Source: Diaphorobacter caeni
GTDB taxonomy: Bacteria > Pseudomonadota > Gammaproteobacteria > Burkholderiales > Burkholderiaceae_C
Length of the DNA: 64,000 nt
Direction of reading: 5' to 3'
Assembly: GCF_015354245.1 (NCBI RefSeq)
Contig: NZ_JADKYZ010000002.1
Coordinates: forward strand, 558,001 to 622,000
Under the pieces are notes generated by a model. The model was not told the origin of the DNA. It saw only the letters and a list, made by a program, of their open reading frames with translations, and ran no database searches. Positions 37,911 to 49,553 of this stretch are shown in pieces. How positions within the stretch are numbered: position 1 is the first letter of the stretch; every line of letters begins with the position of its first letter. Made by a program: the position numbers and the translations under genes.

Positions 37911-38220
37911 GTCACTCCCTCTCAAAGTTGGATTGCATGGCGCAAAGCGTTCGGCACTCTCTGCTTCCCTTGCCGCACTTCAACCATACCAAATACCAAT
38001 TGAATATTTAATATTTTAATTTAAAACTATCAGCCTGTCTGGAGCGTTGGAAAATGCGCACGCTCCGCTCAAACACAAGCAAAGGCTGACCCGTGTGAGT
38101 CTAGGTAGTTAAAAATAGTTTGCACATACCCCAGTTCAGGTAATTTGGGGTTTGAGGCAGGTCATTTAACATTGATTTACATTTTGCGATAAATCGATTG
38201 CCCGCACGGAGGCGCAGTTT
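37911..38220. other. AT-rich divergent intergenic region
   Basis: Positions 37980-38035 are strikingly AT-rich (for example AATATTTAATATTTTAATTT) inside otherwise GC-rich sequence. It lies between the CZB-like gene and the LLM oxidoreductase, so it should hold both promoters. No gene or clear -35/-10 pair was identified. GGAGG at 38208-38212 is the ribosome-binding site for the TTG start at 38221. Confidence 0.5.
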
Positions 38221-39246
<1,026 letters not shown>

Positions 39247-39297
39247 TCTGCCCGCGGAGATCGCGGCGCCTCTGCAACCGGCTACCATCAGGGCCTT

Positions 39298-39341
39298 GGC
39301 GCCGCGTTCCGTTCGCGTTGAACGGGAACGGAAAGGGCGCC
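39298..39341. other. Strong stem-loop before gspF
   Basis: GGCGCC (39298-39303) pairs with GGCGCC (39336-39341), and inside it CGTTCC (39305-39310) pairs with GGAACG (39325-39330). There is no T-run, so this is either an untypical terminator for the LLM gene or a structured leader of gspF, whose ATG follows 20 bases later. Confidence 0.35.
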
Positions 39342-39360
39342 GCCGAACCTGAAAACACGC

Positions 39361-40587
39361 ATGCCCGCCTTTTCCTTTGAAGCACTGGACGCCGCCGGCC
39401 AGACCCGCAAAGGCACGATCGACGCCGACAGTCCCAAGGCCGCCCGCAGCCTGCTGCGCGCGCAGGCCCTCGTGCCCTTGGCAGTGGAAGCGCTCGCCGC
39501 GAACACCGCCGGGCAGGCGCCGTCGCTCAGCCAGCGGCTGCTCACCCGACCGGTGTTCAACTCCACGCAGCTCGCCATCTGGACGCGCCAGCTGGCCGGG
39601 TTGATCGTCTCGGGCCTGCCGCTCGAGCGCGCGCTCAGCGCCCTCTCCGAAGAAGCCGACACCGAACGCCAGCACCATCTCGTCGCCGCCCTGCGCGCCG
39701 AGGTGAATGCCGGCTCCACTTTCGCGAAGGCGCTGTCGCAGCACCCGCGCGAGTTCTCCGACATCTTCTGCGCGGTGATCGGCGCGGGCGAGCAAAGCGG
39801 CCATCTCGGCGAGGTGCTCGACAGGCTGGCCGACGATCTCGAGCAGCGCCAGGCTCTGCGCGCCAAGCTCATCGGCGCCTCGCTGTACCCGGCCATCGTG
39901 ACCTGCGTGGCCATCGTCATCGTGCTGTTCCTCGTCGGCTATGTGGTGCCGCAGGTGGCCAACGTGTTCGCCGGAACCAAGCGCGCGCTGCCCGTGCTCA
40001 CCGTGGCCATGCTCACACTCAGCGATGTGGTGCGCAACTACGGCTGGCTGATGCTCGGCGTGGTGATCCTCTTTGCGATCTTCATGCGGACCGCGCTTTC
40101 GCGACCCGCGTTTCGCGCCACCTTCGATGCCTGGTGGCTGAATCTGCCCATCATCGGCAAGCTCGCGCGTGGATACAACGCAGCGCGCTTCGCAGGCACG
40201 CTGGCGATGCTCGCGGGCGCGGGCGTGCCGATTCTCAAGGCGCTGCAGGCCGCCGCCGAAACCCTCCACAACCGCGCCATGCGCGCCGATGCGCTCGACG
40301 CGCTGGTGCTGGTGCGCGAGGGCGCACCGCTGGCCTCGGCCATCTCGCAGAAGAAGCGTTTTCCGAGTCTCGTCTCGATGTTCGCGCGCCTGGGCGAGCA
40401 GACCGGCCAGCTGCCGCTGATGCTGCAGCGCGCGGCCAACCAGCTCTCGACCGAAGTGCAGCGCCGCGCCATGCAGCTCGCCACGATTCTCGAGCCGCTG
40501 CTGATCGTCGCCATGGGTCTGATCGTCATGCTCATCGTGCTGGCCGTGCTCATGCCGATCATCCAGCTCAACCAGTTCGTCAAGTAA
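39361..40587 (+). CDS. gspF: Type II secretion inner-membrane platform protein GspF
   Basis: 408 residues with two repeated GspF domains (LAIWTRQLAGLIVSGLPLERAL and AARFAGTLAMLAGAGVPILKAL) and three membrane helices (about 170-195, 220-242, 375-398). It begins MPAFSFEALDAAGQTRKGTIDADS, the family start. It is the polytopic core of the platform with which GspE and GspL interact. In most clusters gspF follows gspE; here it is about 2.1 kb away, downstream of two unrelated genes. Confidence 0.96.
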   Translation: MPAFSFEALDAAGQTRKGTIDADSPKAARSLLRAQALVPLAVEALAANTAGQAPSLSQRLLTRPVFNSTQLAIWTRQLAGLIVSGLPLERALSALSEEADTERQHHLVAALRAEVNAGSTFAKALSQHPREFSDIFCAVIGAGEQSGHLGEVLDRLADDLEQRQALRAKLIGASLYPAIVTCVAIVIVLFLVGYVVPQVANVFAGTKRALPVLTVAMLTLSDVVRNYGWLMLGVVILFAIFMRTALSRPAFRATFDAWWLNLPIIGKLARGYNAARFAGTLAMLAGAGVPILKALQAAAETLHNRAMRADALDALVLVREGAPLASAISQKKRFPSLVSMFARLGEQTGQLPLMLQRAANQLSTEVQRRAMQLATILEPLLIVAMGLIVMLIVLAVLMPIIQLNQFVK

Positions 40588-40612
40588 CTCCAACCACGAG
40601 ACCAGAAAAGCC

Positions 40613-41509
40613 ATGCCCGTCACGCTGGATGATCAACTGGTGGTCGCGATCTCCTCGCGCGCCCTGTTCGACTTTGAAGAAGAGAACCGCCTGTTCGACG
40701 CCGAGAATCCACAGGCCTACATGCAATTGCAGCTCGACCGGCTGGACACGCCGGCGCGCCCGGGCGTGGCGTTCTCGCTGATCAAGAAACTGCTGGCCTT
40801 CAACGCCGACGGGAAGCAGCGCGTGGAGGTGGTGATGCTCTCGCGCAACGATCCGGTGAGTGGCATGCGCATCTTCCGCTCGACCAAGGCCGCGGACATC
40901 CCGCTGCAGCGCGGCGTGTTCACCCAGGGCGGCGCACCGTTCAGATACCTGCGCCCGCTCGGCGCGCACCTGTTCCTCTCGGCCAACGCGCAGGACGTGA
41001 CGCAGGCGCTGCGCCTCGGCCACCCGGCCGCGCACGTTTTCACGGATTCGGTGCGCGCCAGCGACTCGCATCCCAACGAAGTGCGCATCGCCTTCGACGG
41101 CGACGCCGTGCTGTTCTCCGACGAGGCCGAGCAGGTGTTCCAACGCGACGGATTGGAAGCCTTTCAGCGCCACGAACTCGACAAGGCCACGCAGCCCTTG
41201 CCCGAAGGCCCCTTCAAGCCATTGCTGGCCGCCCTGCACCGGCTGCAGCAGGCCAGCACCAAGGGCATGCGCATCCGCACCGCGCTGGTCACCGCACGCA
41301 GCGCCCCGGCGCACGAACGCGCGATCCGCACCCTGATGGACTGGAACATCTACGTCGACGAAGCCATGTTCCTCGGCGGCCTTGAAAAAGGCCCCTTCCT
41401 GCGCGAGTTCGAACCTGATTTCTTCTTCGACGACCAGACAGGCCATGTCGAATCGGCCGCTCGACATGTGCCCGCAGGCCATGTGAGCAGCGGCATCGCG
41501 AATGGTTGA
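40613..41509 (+). CDS. Cytosolic 5'-nucleotidase
   Basis: 298 residues; resembles the bacterial relatives of NT5C1 cytosolic 5'-nucleotidases. Features are LVVAISSRALFDFEEENRLF at the N-terminus, VEVVMLSRNDPVSGMRIF, RIAFDGDAVLFSDEAEQVF (a HAD-type Asp-rich motif, with DGDAVLF as metal-binding region), ALVTARSAPAHERAIRTL and FFFDDQTGHVESAA. It would hydrolyse nucleoside 5'-monophosphates in the cytoplasm. It begins 25 bases after gspF, probably transcribed with it but unrelated in function. It converges with the DUF1854 gene. Confidence 0.87.
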   Translation: MPVTLDDQLVVAISSRALFDFEEENRLFDAENPQAYMQLQLDRLDTPARPGVAFSLIKKLLAFNADGKQRVEVVMLSRNDPVSGMRIFRSTKAADIPLQRGVFTQGGAPFRYLRPLGAHLFLSANAQDVTQALRLGHPAAHVFTDSVRASDSHPNEVRIAFDGDAVLFSDEAEQVFQRDGLEAFQRHELDKATQPLPEGPFKPLLAALHRLQQASTKGMRIRTALVTARSAPAHERAIRTLMDWNIYVDEAMFLGGLEKGPFLREFEPDFFFDDQTGHVESAARHVPAGHVSSGIANG

Positions 41510-41581
41510 ACAAACTCACAGAGGCACAACGAAGGATCGCGCCCATATCGACGCCGAACAGACGGCGTCAACAAAACAAAA

Positions 41582-42079
41582 TCAAAGAAACCGGCTCAGC
41601 AGCTTGCGCGAATGCTTGTCGAGGGCCGAGGAATCGCGCACACGGAACTGCAGCCCATCGCTCGCGGTGATGAGCAGATGCGTGCGCCCTTCGAGCTTGC
41701 GGATGTCCTCTTCGGCCTTGAGCACCAGATCGAAGCGCCCCCTGTCCGTCTCCACGCTCCAGGTGCTCGGCGTCGCGAACGTCGACACGCTGACCAGTTT
41801 CTGGATCGTCGGCACGAACTCGCGCGCCGCCAGTTCTTCTTCGATCAGCGTGCGCTGTTCGGCAGAGAGCTGGTCCATGCGGTCGATCCAGACGAGCTCG
41901 TGACCATCGGTGCCGAACAGCGACAGGCCCTCGTTCGGTGCCGAGATCGGATAGGCGCGCACCGGCAGCACGCCGACATGCTCCTTGTCGTCGGCCGCAA
42001 GGCGCAGCGTGAGGCGACCATGGGCGTTGCGCGAGAGTTGGAAGGCGACGTTGGCTGTTGTCTGACTGTGCAATGACAT
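41582..42079 (-). CDS. DUF1854 protein, cyanophycin-metabolism associated
   Basis: 165 residues, no signal or membrane segment. Family motifs are RLTLRLAADDKEHVGVLPVRAYPISAP, the SLFGTDGHELVWIDRMDQL block, FVPTIQKLVSVSTFATPSTW and LLITASDGLQFRVRDSSALDKHSRKLL. The biochemical function is unknown. It is the last gene of a two-gene leftward unit, 27 bases after the ABC exporter, and that unit is divergent from two cyanophycin synthetases. I recall DUF1854 proteins being annotated as cyanophycin-metabolism associated, which this context supports. Confidence 0.82.
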   Translation of the reverse strand: MSLHSQTTANVAFQLSRNAHGRLTLRLAADDKEHVGVLPVRAYPISAPNEGLSLFGTDGHELVWIDRMDQLSAEQRTLIEEELAAREFVPTIQKLVSVSTFATPSTWSVETDRGRFDLVLKAEEDIRKLEGRTHLLITASDGLQFRVRDSSALDKHSRKLLSRFL

Positions 42080-42106
42080 GATTTCTTTCGCTCCGGATCT
42101 CTCGGC

Positions 42107-44449
42107 TCAGGCGTGTGCGGATGAAGGGTCGGCCGGGGCCTTGGAGGCCACGCGGGATGCGGCGTCGATCACCACGCCCGCGGCTTCGGCGTCCTCCTCG
42201 GCGCGGCGGGCCTGCGCCATGTAGAGGCGCCAGTACGCGCCTTCCTTGGCCATGAGCTCGTCGTGCGGGCCGACTTCCACGATCTCGCCGCGATCCATCA
42301 CCACAAGGCGGTCGGCCTTGCGCAGCGTGGACAGGCGGTGGGCGATCGCGATCGTCGTGCGGCCTTGCACGAGGTTGTCGAGCGCCTTCTGGATTTCCTT
42401 TTCGGTCTCGGTGTCGACGGCCGAAGTCGCCTCATCAAGAATCAGGATGCGCGGGTCGATCAGCAGCGCGCGCGCAATAGAGATGCGCTGGCGCTCGCCG
42501 CCCGACAGGCCCTGGCCGCGCTCGCCCACGAGCGAGTCGTATCCGTGCGGCAGGCGCAGGATGAATTCGTGGGCATGCGCGGCGCGCGCGGCGGCGACGA
42601 TTTCCTCGCGCGTCGCCTCGGGCTTGCCGTAGGCGATGTTCTCGGCGATAGTTCCGAAGAACAGGAACGGCTCCTGCAGCACCAGGCCGATGTTGCGGCG
42701 GAAGTCCGACACGGCGATGCGGCGCAGGTCCACGCCGTCAAGCTGGATCGAGCCCTCGCTCACGTCGTAGAAGCGGCAGATCAGGTTGACCAGCGTGCTC
42801 TTGCCCGAACCGCTGTGGCCGACCAGACCGATCATCTCGCCGGGCTTGATCTGCAGGTCGAGGTGCTTGATGACCGAACGGCTGCCGTAGCGGAAGCTCA
42901 CGTCCTCCATGGTCAGCGCGCCCTTCACGTCGTTCGGCAGACGCACCGGGTTCTGCGGATCGGGCACGTTGCTCACGTGATCAAGAATGTCGAAGATGCG
43001 CTTGGCGCCGGCCGCCGCCTTCTGGGTGACCGAGACGATGCGGCTCATCGAATCAAGGCGGCTGTAGAAGCGGCCGATGTACGCGATGAAGGCGGTGAGC
43101 ACACCGACGGTGATGCTGCCACCGGCCACCAGCCAGATGCCGAAGCCCCAGACGATCAGCAGGCCGATTTCGGTGAGGAAGGTGACCGTGGGAGTGAACA
43201 GCGACCAGGTCTTGTTCACCCGGTCGTTGGCCTCCAGATTGGCCTTGTTGGCGTCGGCAAAGCGGTCAGACTCGCGCTGCTCCTGAGCGAAGGCCTTGAC
43301 CACACGGATGCCGGGAATGGTGTCGGCCAGCACGTTGGTCACCTCGGACCAGACGCGGTCGATCTTCTCGAAGCCCGTGCGCAGGCGTTCGCGCACCATG
43401 TGGATCATCCACGCGATGAACGGCAGCGGCACCAGCGTGACGAGAGCCAGCCAGGGGTTGATGGAGAACAGGATCGCCGCGGTCATCATCATCATGAGCA
43501 CGTCGGTCGCGAAGTCGAGCGCGTTGAGCGACAGGAACAGGTTGATGCGGTCGGTCTCGGCGCCGATGCGCGCCATCAGATCGCCGGTGCGCTTGCTGCC
43601 GTAGTAGTCGAGCGAGAGCTTGAGCAGATGGTCATACGTCTGGGTGCGCAGCCCCGAGCCGATGCGCTCGGACACCTTGGCCAGCACGAAGGTGCGTGCC
43701 CAGCCAAGAACCCAGGCCAGCACTGCCGAAATCAGCAGGCCGCTCAGATAGAAAACCACCGTGCCGGGATCAATCTTCTGGCCGTTCTGGTACGGGATCA
43801 GGATCTTGTCCATGATCGGAATCGTCAGATACGGCGCGACCAGCTGCGCGCCCGTCGCGGCCAGCGTCAGCAGGAAGCCCAGCAGCAGTTGATTTTTGTA
43901 AGGCTTTGCAAAACGCCACAGGCGCAGCAGCACCCAGGTGGACGTCTGCGGGGCCTGCTGCCGCGCGCAGGCCGGGCATTCCTCGCTGTCGGGCGGCAGG
44001 GGCGCATGGCAGGTCGGGCAGAGCGTTTCTTCCTCGTCCTCGGCGGGCAGCGACGAGCCGTCGCGCAAGGCCAGAAGGCGGCGTTCGATCTTCTCGAACT
44101 TCTGCATCAGCAGCAGCGCCTGCGGGTGGCGCGCCAGCGTGAAGCGCCACAGCTCGTGACGCTTGGCCTCGTCATGCAGCTCGAGCGTGCCTACGCCGCC
44201 ATGGTCCAGCAGCCGCAGCGACATGCCTGCCTCAAGCGGCCAGTCCCGGATCACCCCTTCCGCATTGCGAAAAATCATGCGCTGCGGCGTGAGCACCAGC
44301 AGGCCGTTCGCAAACCGCAGATCGGGGGTCAGGTCAACCTCCAGGGATGCCAGCACGTTTTCATCTGTACGGAGCTGTGCTCGCACTTGCTGTCCGGCGG
44401 GGGAATTCATGACGCCGGCAGCGTCCACAGGATGGTGGTGATTTTGCAT
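42107..44449 (-). CDS. ABC exporter with N-terminal PH-like and zinc-ribbon domains, cyanophycin-associated
   Basis: 780 residues. Residues 20-125 form a small beta domain ([24 protein letters not shown]-like). A zinc ribbon follows: CPTC (144-147) and CPAC (158-161). Then comes a six-helix exporter domain (about 175-470) and an ATPase with Walker [12 protein letters not shown], signature [16 protein letters not shown] and Walker [13 protein letters not shown]. It is a half-transporter, presumably homodimeric in the inner membrane. Ordinary exporters lack the first 165 residues. Co-transcription with DUF1854 and divergence from cphA genes link it to cyanophycin. The cargo is unknown. Confidence 0.88.
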   Translation of the reverse strand: MQNHHHPVDAAGVMNSPAGQQVRAQLRTDENVLASLEVDLTPDLRFANGLLVLTPQRMIFRNAEGVIRDWPLEAGMSLRLLDHGGVGTLELHDEAKRHELWRFTLARHPQALLLMQKFEKIERRLLALRDGSSLPAEDEEETLCPTCHAPLPPDSEECPACARQQAPQTSTWVLLRLWRFAKPYKNQLLLGFLLTLAATGAQLVAPYLTIPIMDKILIPYQNGQKIDPGTVVFYLSGLLISAVLAWVLGWARTFVLAKVSERIGSGLRTQTYDHLLKLSLDYYGSKRTGDLMARIGAETDRINLFLSLNALDFATDVLMMMMTAAILFSINPWLALVTLVPLPFIAWMIHMVRERLRTGFEKIDRVWSEVTNVLADTIPGIRVVKAFAQEQRESDRFADANKANLEANDRVNKTWSLFTPTVTFLTEIGLLIVWGFGIWLVAGGSITVGVLTAFIAYIGRFYSRLDSMSRIVSVTQKAAAGAKRIFDILDHVSNVPDPQNPVRLPNDVKGALTMEDVSFRYGSRSVIKHLDLQIKPGEMIGLVGHSGSGKSTLVNLICRFYDVSEGSIQLDGVDLRRIAVSDFRRNIGLVLQEPFLFFGTIAENIAYGKPEATREEIVAAARAAHAHEFILRLPHGYDSLVGERGQGLSGGERQRISIARALLIDPRILILDEATSAVDTETEKEIQKALDNLVQGRTTIAIAHRLSTLRKADRLVVMDRGEIVEVGPHDELMAKEGAYWRLYMAQARRAEEDAEAAGVVIDAASRVASKAPADPSSAHA

Positions 44450-44685
44450 TTGGATTATTTTTCGGCCCTTGGCACCTACAAAACTCTGTCAGTGTCCTCA
44501 TCTGAATTGTCCATGACAGGAGGGTCGGTTTGGCGACTCCCGTTTTAACGCGCCGCCCGCCCCTTCGGCTGACATCCCGACACTCAAGTCGCAATTAACG
44601 CGCACAATGCACGCTGTTGCAGCCTCTTGGTGATCGACAATCCGGTTTCCATTCTGGCGTTTCAAGAATTCACTAGTTGCAATCC
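44450..44685. promoter_or_regulatory. Divergent control region between the ABC/DUF1854 and cphA operons
   Basis: 236 bases without a gene. It must carry promoters for both directions, allowing co-regulation of the two units. No -35/-10 pair or inverted repeat convincing enough to name was seen. Confidence 0.45.
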
Positions 44686-46860
44686 ATGGCGACATTCAAA
44701 GATATCCAACTCCTGCGCACGACCTATCTGCGCGGCCCCAGCGTCTGGACCTACCGACCCGTTCTGGAGGTCTGGCTCGATCTGGGAGAGCTGGAGGACT
44801 ACCCGTCCAACAAGATCCCCGGTTTCAATGAACGACTCACCGCCTGGCTGCCCGATCTGATCGAGCACACCTGCGGCGTGGGCGAGCGCGGTGGCTTTCT
44901 GCTGCGCCTGAAGGAAGGCACCTGGATGGGCCATGTGCTGGAGCACATCGTCATCGAACTGCTGAACCTCGCCGGCATGCCTGCGGAGTTCGGCCAGACG
45001 CGCGAGATCTCCCAGCGCGGCGTCTACCGCATGGTGTTCCGCTGCCCCGAAGAGTCGGTCGCCCGTACGGCGCTCGATTGGGGCCACAAGCTGATCATGG
45101 CGGCGATCAATGACCAGCCCTACGACATCAAGCCCGCGATCCAGGCCATCAAGACCGCGATCAACGACCGCTACCTTGGCCCGAGCACCGGCAGCATCGT
45201 CGATGCCGCGGGCGAGCGCCGCATCCCCCACATCCGCCTGAACGACGGCAACCTCGTGCAGCTCGGCTACGGCGCCGCTCAGCGCCGCATCTGGACCGCC
45301 GAGAGCGACCAGACCAGCGCCATCGCCGAGGGCATCGCCCAGGACAAGGACTTCACCAAGCGCCTGCTGGCCGCCTGTGGCGTGCCTGTCCCTGAAGGTC
45401 AGATCGTGAACTCGCCCGAAGAAGCCTGGGAAGTCGCGCAGGACATCGGATTTCCGGTCACCGTCAAGCCATCCGACGGCAACCACGCGCGCGGCGTGAC
45501 GCTGGACCTGAGCGCCGAAGACGACATCAAGACCGCCTTCGCGCTGGCCCAGCCTGAAGGCTCCGACGTGATCGTCGAGAAATTCATCAACGGCACCGAG
45601 CACCGCCTGCTCGTGGTCGGCGGCAAGGTCGTCGCGGCCTGCCGTGGCGAAACCGTGAGCGTGGCCGGCAATGGCAAGTCCACGCTGGCCGAACTGGTCG
45701 CCGTGGTCAATCAGGACCCGCGTCGTGGCCCCGAGCAGGAATATCCGCTCGACTGGATCAATCTGGAAGCGCCCGCCGTCAAGCTCGAACTCAAGCGCCA
45801 GAACATGACGCCCGCGTCGGTGCCCGCGCAGGGCGAGTCCGTCCTGCTGCAACGCAACGGCAACATGGCCATCGACTGCACCGACGAGGTGCACCCCGAC
45901 GTGGCCTACTACGCCACGCTCGCGGCCAAGATCGTGGGTCTGGACATCGCCGGCATGGACATGATCCTGCAGGACGTCTCCAAGCCCATGAAGGGCCAGG
46001 GCGCGATCCTCGAAGTGAACGCCGGCCCCGGCCTGCTCATGCACCTCAAGCCCACCAGCGGCGCGCCGCGCCCCGTGGGTCAGGCCATCGTCGAGCACCT
46101 GTTCCCGACGACTGAAGACGGCACGGGCGCGGGCCGCATTCCCGTGGTCGGCATCGCCGGAACGCGCGAGAACGCGTTCATCGCGCGCCTCGTCGGCTGG
46201 CTGCTGCAGCTCTCGGGCAAGCTCACCGGCGTGGCCAGCGAGCAAGGCATGTTCCTGAACAATCGCCAGACCCAGAAGACCAACACCGCCAACTGGGCCG
46301 GCGCGCACCGACTGCTCACCAACCGCCTCGCCCAGGCCGCCGTGATCGAGACCACCGCGCGCTCGATCCTCGCCGAGGGGCTGGCCTATGACCGCTGCCT
46401 CGTGGGCGTGGTCACCGACATGGACGGCTTCGAGACGCTCAAGGACCACGACGTGCACGAGCAGGGCCAGATGACCCGCGTGTTGCGCACCCAGATCGAC
46501 GTGGTCCTCGACGAAGGCGCTGGCGTGCTCAACGCCGACATCGAACAGGTGGCCGATCTGGCCCGCCTGTGCGACGGCGAGGTGCTGCTGTACTCCCTGC
46601 AGGCCGACAACGCCCACATCGCCCAGCACCGCGCCGACAACGCCGAAGGCCGTGCGGTGTTCGTGCGCGGCGATCAGGTGGTGCTCGCCACCGGCACGCA
46701 GGAACGTGTGCTCGGCACGCTCGATGCGCTGTCGCTGCCCGGTGGCCGCAAGCCCGACACGCCTGCCCTGCTGGCCGCCATCGCCACGGCGTGGTCGATG
46801 GACATCGCGCCCGATCTCATCGGCGCGGGCATCAAGACCTTCGAGTACAACGAGATCTGA
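44686..46860 (+). CDS. cphA': Cyanophycin synthetase paralogue with a disabled Mur-ligase P-loop (CphA'-like)
   Basis: 724 residues from ATG 44686. The N-terminal domain (VWLDLGELEDYPSNKIPGFNERL) and ATP-grasp domain (FPVTVKPSDGNHARGVTLDL, VEKFINGTEHRLLVVGGKVVAA, ILEVNAGPGLLMHL) look intact. The following Mur-ligase-like domain has GTRENAFI (492-499) where active CphA has GTNGKTTT, so the Walker A lysine is Asn496, and the C-terminal part is about 130 residues shorter than the neighbouring cphA. It therefore probably keeps one of the two ligase activities at most. It is first in a two-gene operon, 73 bases before cphA. Two-gene cphA'/cphA arrangements are known in betaproteobacteria. Confidence 0.85.
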   Translation: MATFKDIQLLRTTYLRGPSVWTYRPVLEVWLDLGELEDYPSNKIPGFNERLTAWLPDLIEHTCGVGERGGFLLRLKEGTWMGHVLEHIVIELLNLAGMPAEFGQTREISQRGVYRMVFRCPEESVARTALDWGHKLIMAAINDQPYDIKPAIQAIKTAINDRYLGPSTGSIVDAAGERRIPHIRLNDGNLVQLGYGAAQRRIWTAESDQTSAIAEGIAQDKDFTKRLLAACGVPVPEGQIVNSPEEAWEVAQDIGFPVTVKPSDGNHARGVTLDLSAEDDIKTAFALAQPEGSDVIVEKFINGTEHRLLVVGGKVVAACRGETVSVAGNGKSTLAELVAVVNQDPRRGPEQEYPLDWINLEAPAVKLELKRQNMTPASVPAQGESVLLQRNGNMAIDCTDEVHPDVAYYATLAAKIVGLDIAGMDMILQDVSKPMKGQGAILEVNAGPGLLMHLKPTSGAPRPVGQAIVEHLFPTTEDGTGAGRIPVVGIAGTRENAFIARLVGWLLQLSGKLTGVASEQGMFLNNRQTQKTNTANWAGAHRLLTNRLAQAAVIETTARSILAEGLAYDRCLVGVVTDMDGFETLKDHDVHEQGQMTRVLRTQIDVVLDEGAGVLNADIEQVADLARLCDGEVLLYSLQADNAHIAQHRADNAEGRAVFVRGDQVVLATGTQERVLGTLDALSLPGGRKPDTPALLAAIATAWSMDIAPDLIGAGIKTFEYNEI

Positions 46861-46933
46861 GATCGATCTCACCCCCAGATGATTTCTCTGCGTTGCCGCA
46901 CACGAAGCGGCAACGCGAAAAAGAAAGAAGAAC

Positions 46934-49510
46934 ATGCAAGTCACCCGCGTCCGAGCCCTGCGTGGCCCGAATCTCTGGACCCGCAGCACGGCCATCGAAG
47001 CCGTCGTGCACTGCGACACCCATGAGTGCGTGTACTCCGACATCGCCGGTTTTGAAGACCGCCTGCGCGCACGCTTTCCCAAGATCGGCACGCTGCAACC
47101 CCACGGTGCGGACCAGCGCCTGTCGCTCGCCCATGTGCTCGAAGTCGCGGCGCTGTCCCTGCAGGCACAGGCGGGCTGCCCCGTCACCTTCAGCCGCACG
47201 CACTCCACGGTCGAGCCCGGCACCTTCCAGGTCGTCGTCGAATACACCGAGGAAGCCGTCGGCCGCAAGGCCATGGAATACGCCGAAGCGCTGCTGCGCG
47301 CCGCGATGGACAACACCGCGTTCGACGCCGACAAGGCGATCGCCGATCTGCGCGAGACCGACGAGGACGAGCGCATTGGCCCCTCGACCGGCTCCATCGT
47401 GGACGCCGCCGTCGCGCGCGGCATTCCGTTCCGCCGCCTGACGTCCGGCTCGCTCGTGCAACTGGGTTGGGGCTCCAAGGCCCGCCGCATCCAGGCCGCC
47501 GAACTCGACATGACCAGCGCCGTGGCCGAGTCCATCGCGCAGGACAAGGACCTCACCAAGCGCCTGCTGCACGCGGCCGGCGTGCCCGTGCCGCTCGGCC
47601 GTCCCGTCAAGGACGTGGACGACGCCTGGGTCGTCGCTCAGGAAGTCGGCCTGCCCGTCGTCGTGAAGCCGCAGGACGGCAATCAGGGCAAGGGCGTGGT
47701 CGTCAACATCACCACGCGCGAAGGCCTCGAAGCCGCCTACAAGGTGGCCGAGGAATTCGGCGACGACGTGATGGTCGAGCGCTTTCTGCCCGGCCATGAC
47801 TTCCGCCTGCTGGTCGTCGGTGGTCAGCTGGTCGCCGCAGCGCGCCGCGAGCCGCCCCAGGTGCTTGGCGACGGCGAACACAACATCCGCGAGCTCGTCG
47901 AGATCGTCAACCGCGATCCGCGTCGCGGCACCGGCCACGGCACGGCGCTCACCAAGATCCGCCTCGACGACATCGCCATCGCGCGCATCGCCTCCGAGGG
48001 CCTCACGCCCGAATCCGTGCCCGCACCGGGCCAGCGCGTCGTGCTGCGCAACAATGCCAACCTGTCCACCGGCGGCAGCGCCACCGACGTGACCGACGAC
48101 GTGCATCCCGAGGTCGCTGCCCGCGCCATCGAGGCCGCGCAAACCATCGGCCTGCACATCTGCGGCGTGGACGTGGTCTGCGAGACCATGCTCAAGCCGC
48201 TCGAAGAACAGAACGGCGGCATCGTCGAAGTCAACGCCGCTCCCGGCCTGCGCATGCACCTCGCGCCCTCGTTCGGCAAGCCGCGCAACGTCGGAGTGCC
48301 CATGGTCGACGAGCTGTTCGCGCCCGGTCAGGACGGCCGCATTCCGGTCGTCGCCGTCACCGGCACCAACGGCAAGACCACCACCACCCGCGTGATCGCC
48401 CACCTGTTCACCTCGCACGGCTGGCGCACCGCCATGACCAACACCGACGGCGTCTACGTCAACGGTCGCCAGATCGACAGCGGTGACTGCTCCGGCCCGC
48501 GCAGCGCCCGCAACGCGCTCGCCCATCCCGAGACCGACGCGGCCGTGCTCGAATGCGCGCGCGGCGGCATCCTGCGCGAAGGCCTCGGATTCGACCGCTG
48601 CCAGGTGGCCGTGGTCACCAACGTCGGCGAAGGCGACCATCTGGGTCTGAACTTCATCACCACCGCCGAAGACGTCGCGGTGCTCAAGCGCGTCATCGTG
48701 CAGAACGTCGCCCCCTCGGGCTACGCCGTGCTCAACGCCGCCGACCCGCTGGTCGCGGCCATGGCCTCGGTCTGCCCCGGCAAGGTGATCTTCTTCGCGG
48801 CCGACCGCCACCACCCCGTGATGGCCACGCACCGCGCCCAAGGCAACCGCGTGGTCTACGTCGATGGCGACAACATCGTCGCGGCCGAAGGCTCGTGGCG
48901 CGAGAGCATTCCGCTGCGCGACATCCCGATCACGCGCAGCGGCCTGATCACCTTCCAGGTCGAAAACGTCATGGCCTCCATCGGCGCCGCCTGGGCCTCC
49001 GGCCTGCCGTGGCAGACCATCCGCCGCGGCCTCGCAGGCTTCCTGAACGACAGCGACAACGCCCCTGCGCGCTTCAACGTGATGGACTACAAGGGCGCCA
49101 CCGTGATCGCCGACTACGGCCACAACCCCGACGCCATCCGCGCGCTCGCGCAGGCCGTCCAGGCCATGCCGGCCAAACGCCGCAGCGTGGTGATCTCGGG
49201 CGCGGGTGACCGCCGCGATCAGGACATCGTCGAGCAGACCCGCATCCTCGGCCAGTACTTCGACGACGTGATCCTCTACCAGGACGCCTGCCAGCGCGGC
49301 CGTGAAGACGGTGAAGTGCTCGGCCTGCTCAAGCAGGGCCTCGAGGGCGCACCGCGCACCACGTACAGCACCGAGATCCACGGCGAGTTCATCGCCATCG
49401 ATCACGCGCTGGAGCGCCTGCAACCCGGTGACCTGAGCCTCGTGCTCGTCGACCAGGTGGAAGAAGCCCTCGCCCACCTGAACAAGCGCTGCGCCGAAGC
49501 CAAGGCCTGA
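46934..49510 (+). CDS. cphA: Cyanophycin synthetase
   Basis: 858 residues, full length. Three parts are seen: an N-terminal domain ([20 protein letters not shown]), an ATP-grasp domain that adds Asp ([51 protein letters not shown]), and a Mur-ligase-like domain that adds Arg. The last has an intact P-loop GTNGKTTT (477-484), then [20 protein letters not shown] and [15 protein letters not shown]. It makes multi-L-arginyl-poly-L-aspartate, a nitrogen and carbon reserve, in the cytoplasm. No cyanophycinase gene is in the window. Ribosome-binding GAAGAA precedes ATG 46934. Confidence 0.96.
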   Translation: MQVTRVRALRGPNLWTRSTAIEAVVHCDTHECVYSDIAGFEDRLRARFPKIGTLQPHGADQRLSLAHVLEVAALSLQAQAGCPVTFSRTHSTVEPGTFQVVVEYTEEAVGRKAMEYAEALLRAAMDNTAFDADKAIADLRETDEDERIGPSTGSIVDAAVARGIPFRRLTSGSLVQLGWGSKARRIQAAELDMTSAVAESIAQDKDLTKRLLHAAGVPVPLGRPVKDVDDAWVVAQEVGLPVVVKPQDGNQGKGVVVNITTREGLEAAYKVAEEFGDDVMVERFLPGHDFRLLVVGGQLVAAARREPPQVLGDGEHNIRELVEIVNRDPRRGTGHGTALTKIRLDDIAIARIASEGLTPESVPAPGQRVVLRNNANLSTGGSATDVTDDVHPEVAARAIEAAQTIGLHICGVDVVCETMLKPLEEQNGGIVEVNAAPGLRMHLAPSFGKPRNVGVPMVDELFAPGQDGRIPVVAVTGTNGKTTTTRVIAHLFTSHGWRTAMTNTDGVYVNGRQIDSGDCSGPRSARNALAHPETDAAVLECARGGILREGLGFDRCQVAVVTNVGEGDHLGLNFITTAEDVAVLKRVIVQNVAPSGYAVLNAADPLVAAMASVCPGKVIFFAADRHHPVMATHRAQGNRVVYVDGDNIVAAEGSWRESIPLRDIPITRSGLITFQVENVMASIGAAWASGLPWQTIRRGLAGFLNDSDNAPARFNVMDYKGATVIADYGHNPDAIRALAQAVQAMPAKRRSVVISGAGDRRDQDIVEQTRILGQYFDDVILYQDACQRGREDGEVLGLLKQGLEGAPRTTYSTEIHGEFIAIDHALERLQPGDLSLVLVDQVEEALAHLNKRCAEAKA

Positions 49511-49553
49511 CGCAGACGCCGCCCCCACTCTCACCGACCGCACACGACAAGCC

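Noticed and set aside
41550..41569. GACGCCG/CGGCGTC hairpin between the nucleotidase and DUF1854 genes as a terminator
   Set aside because: Seven-base perfect stem but no T-run on either strand in the correct position, so terminator function is not supported.
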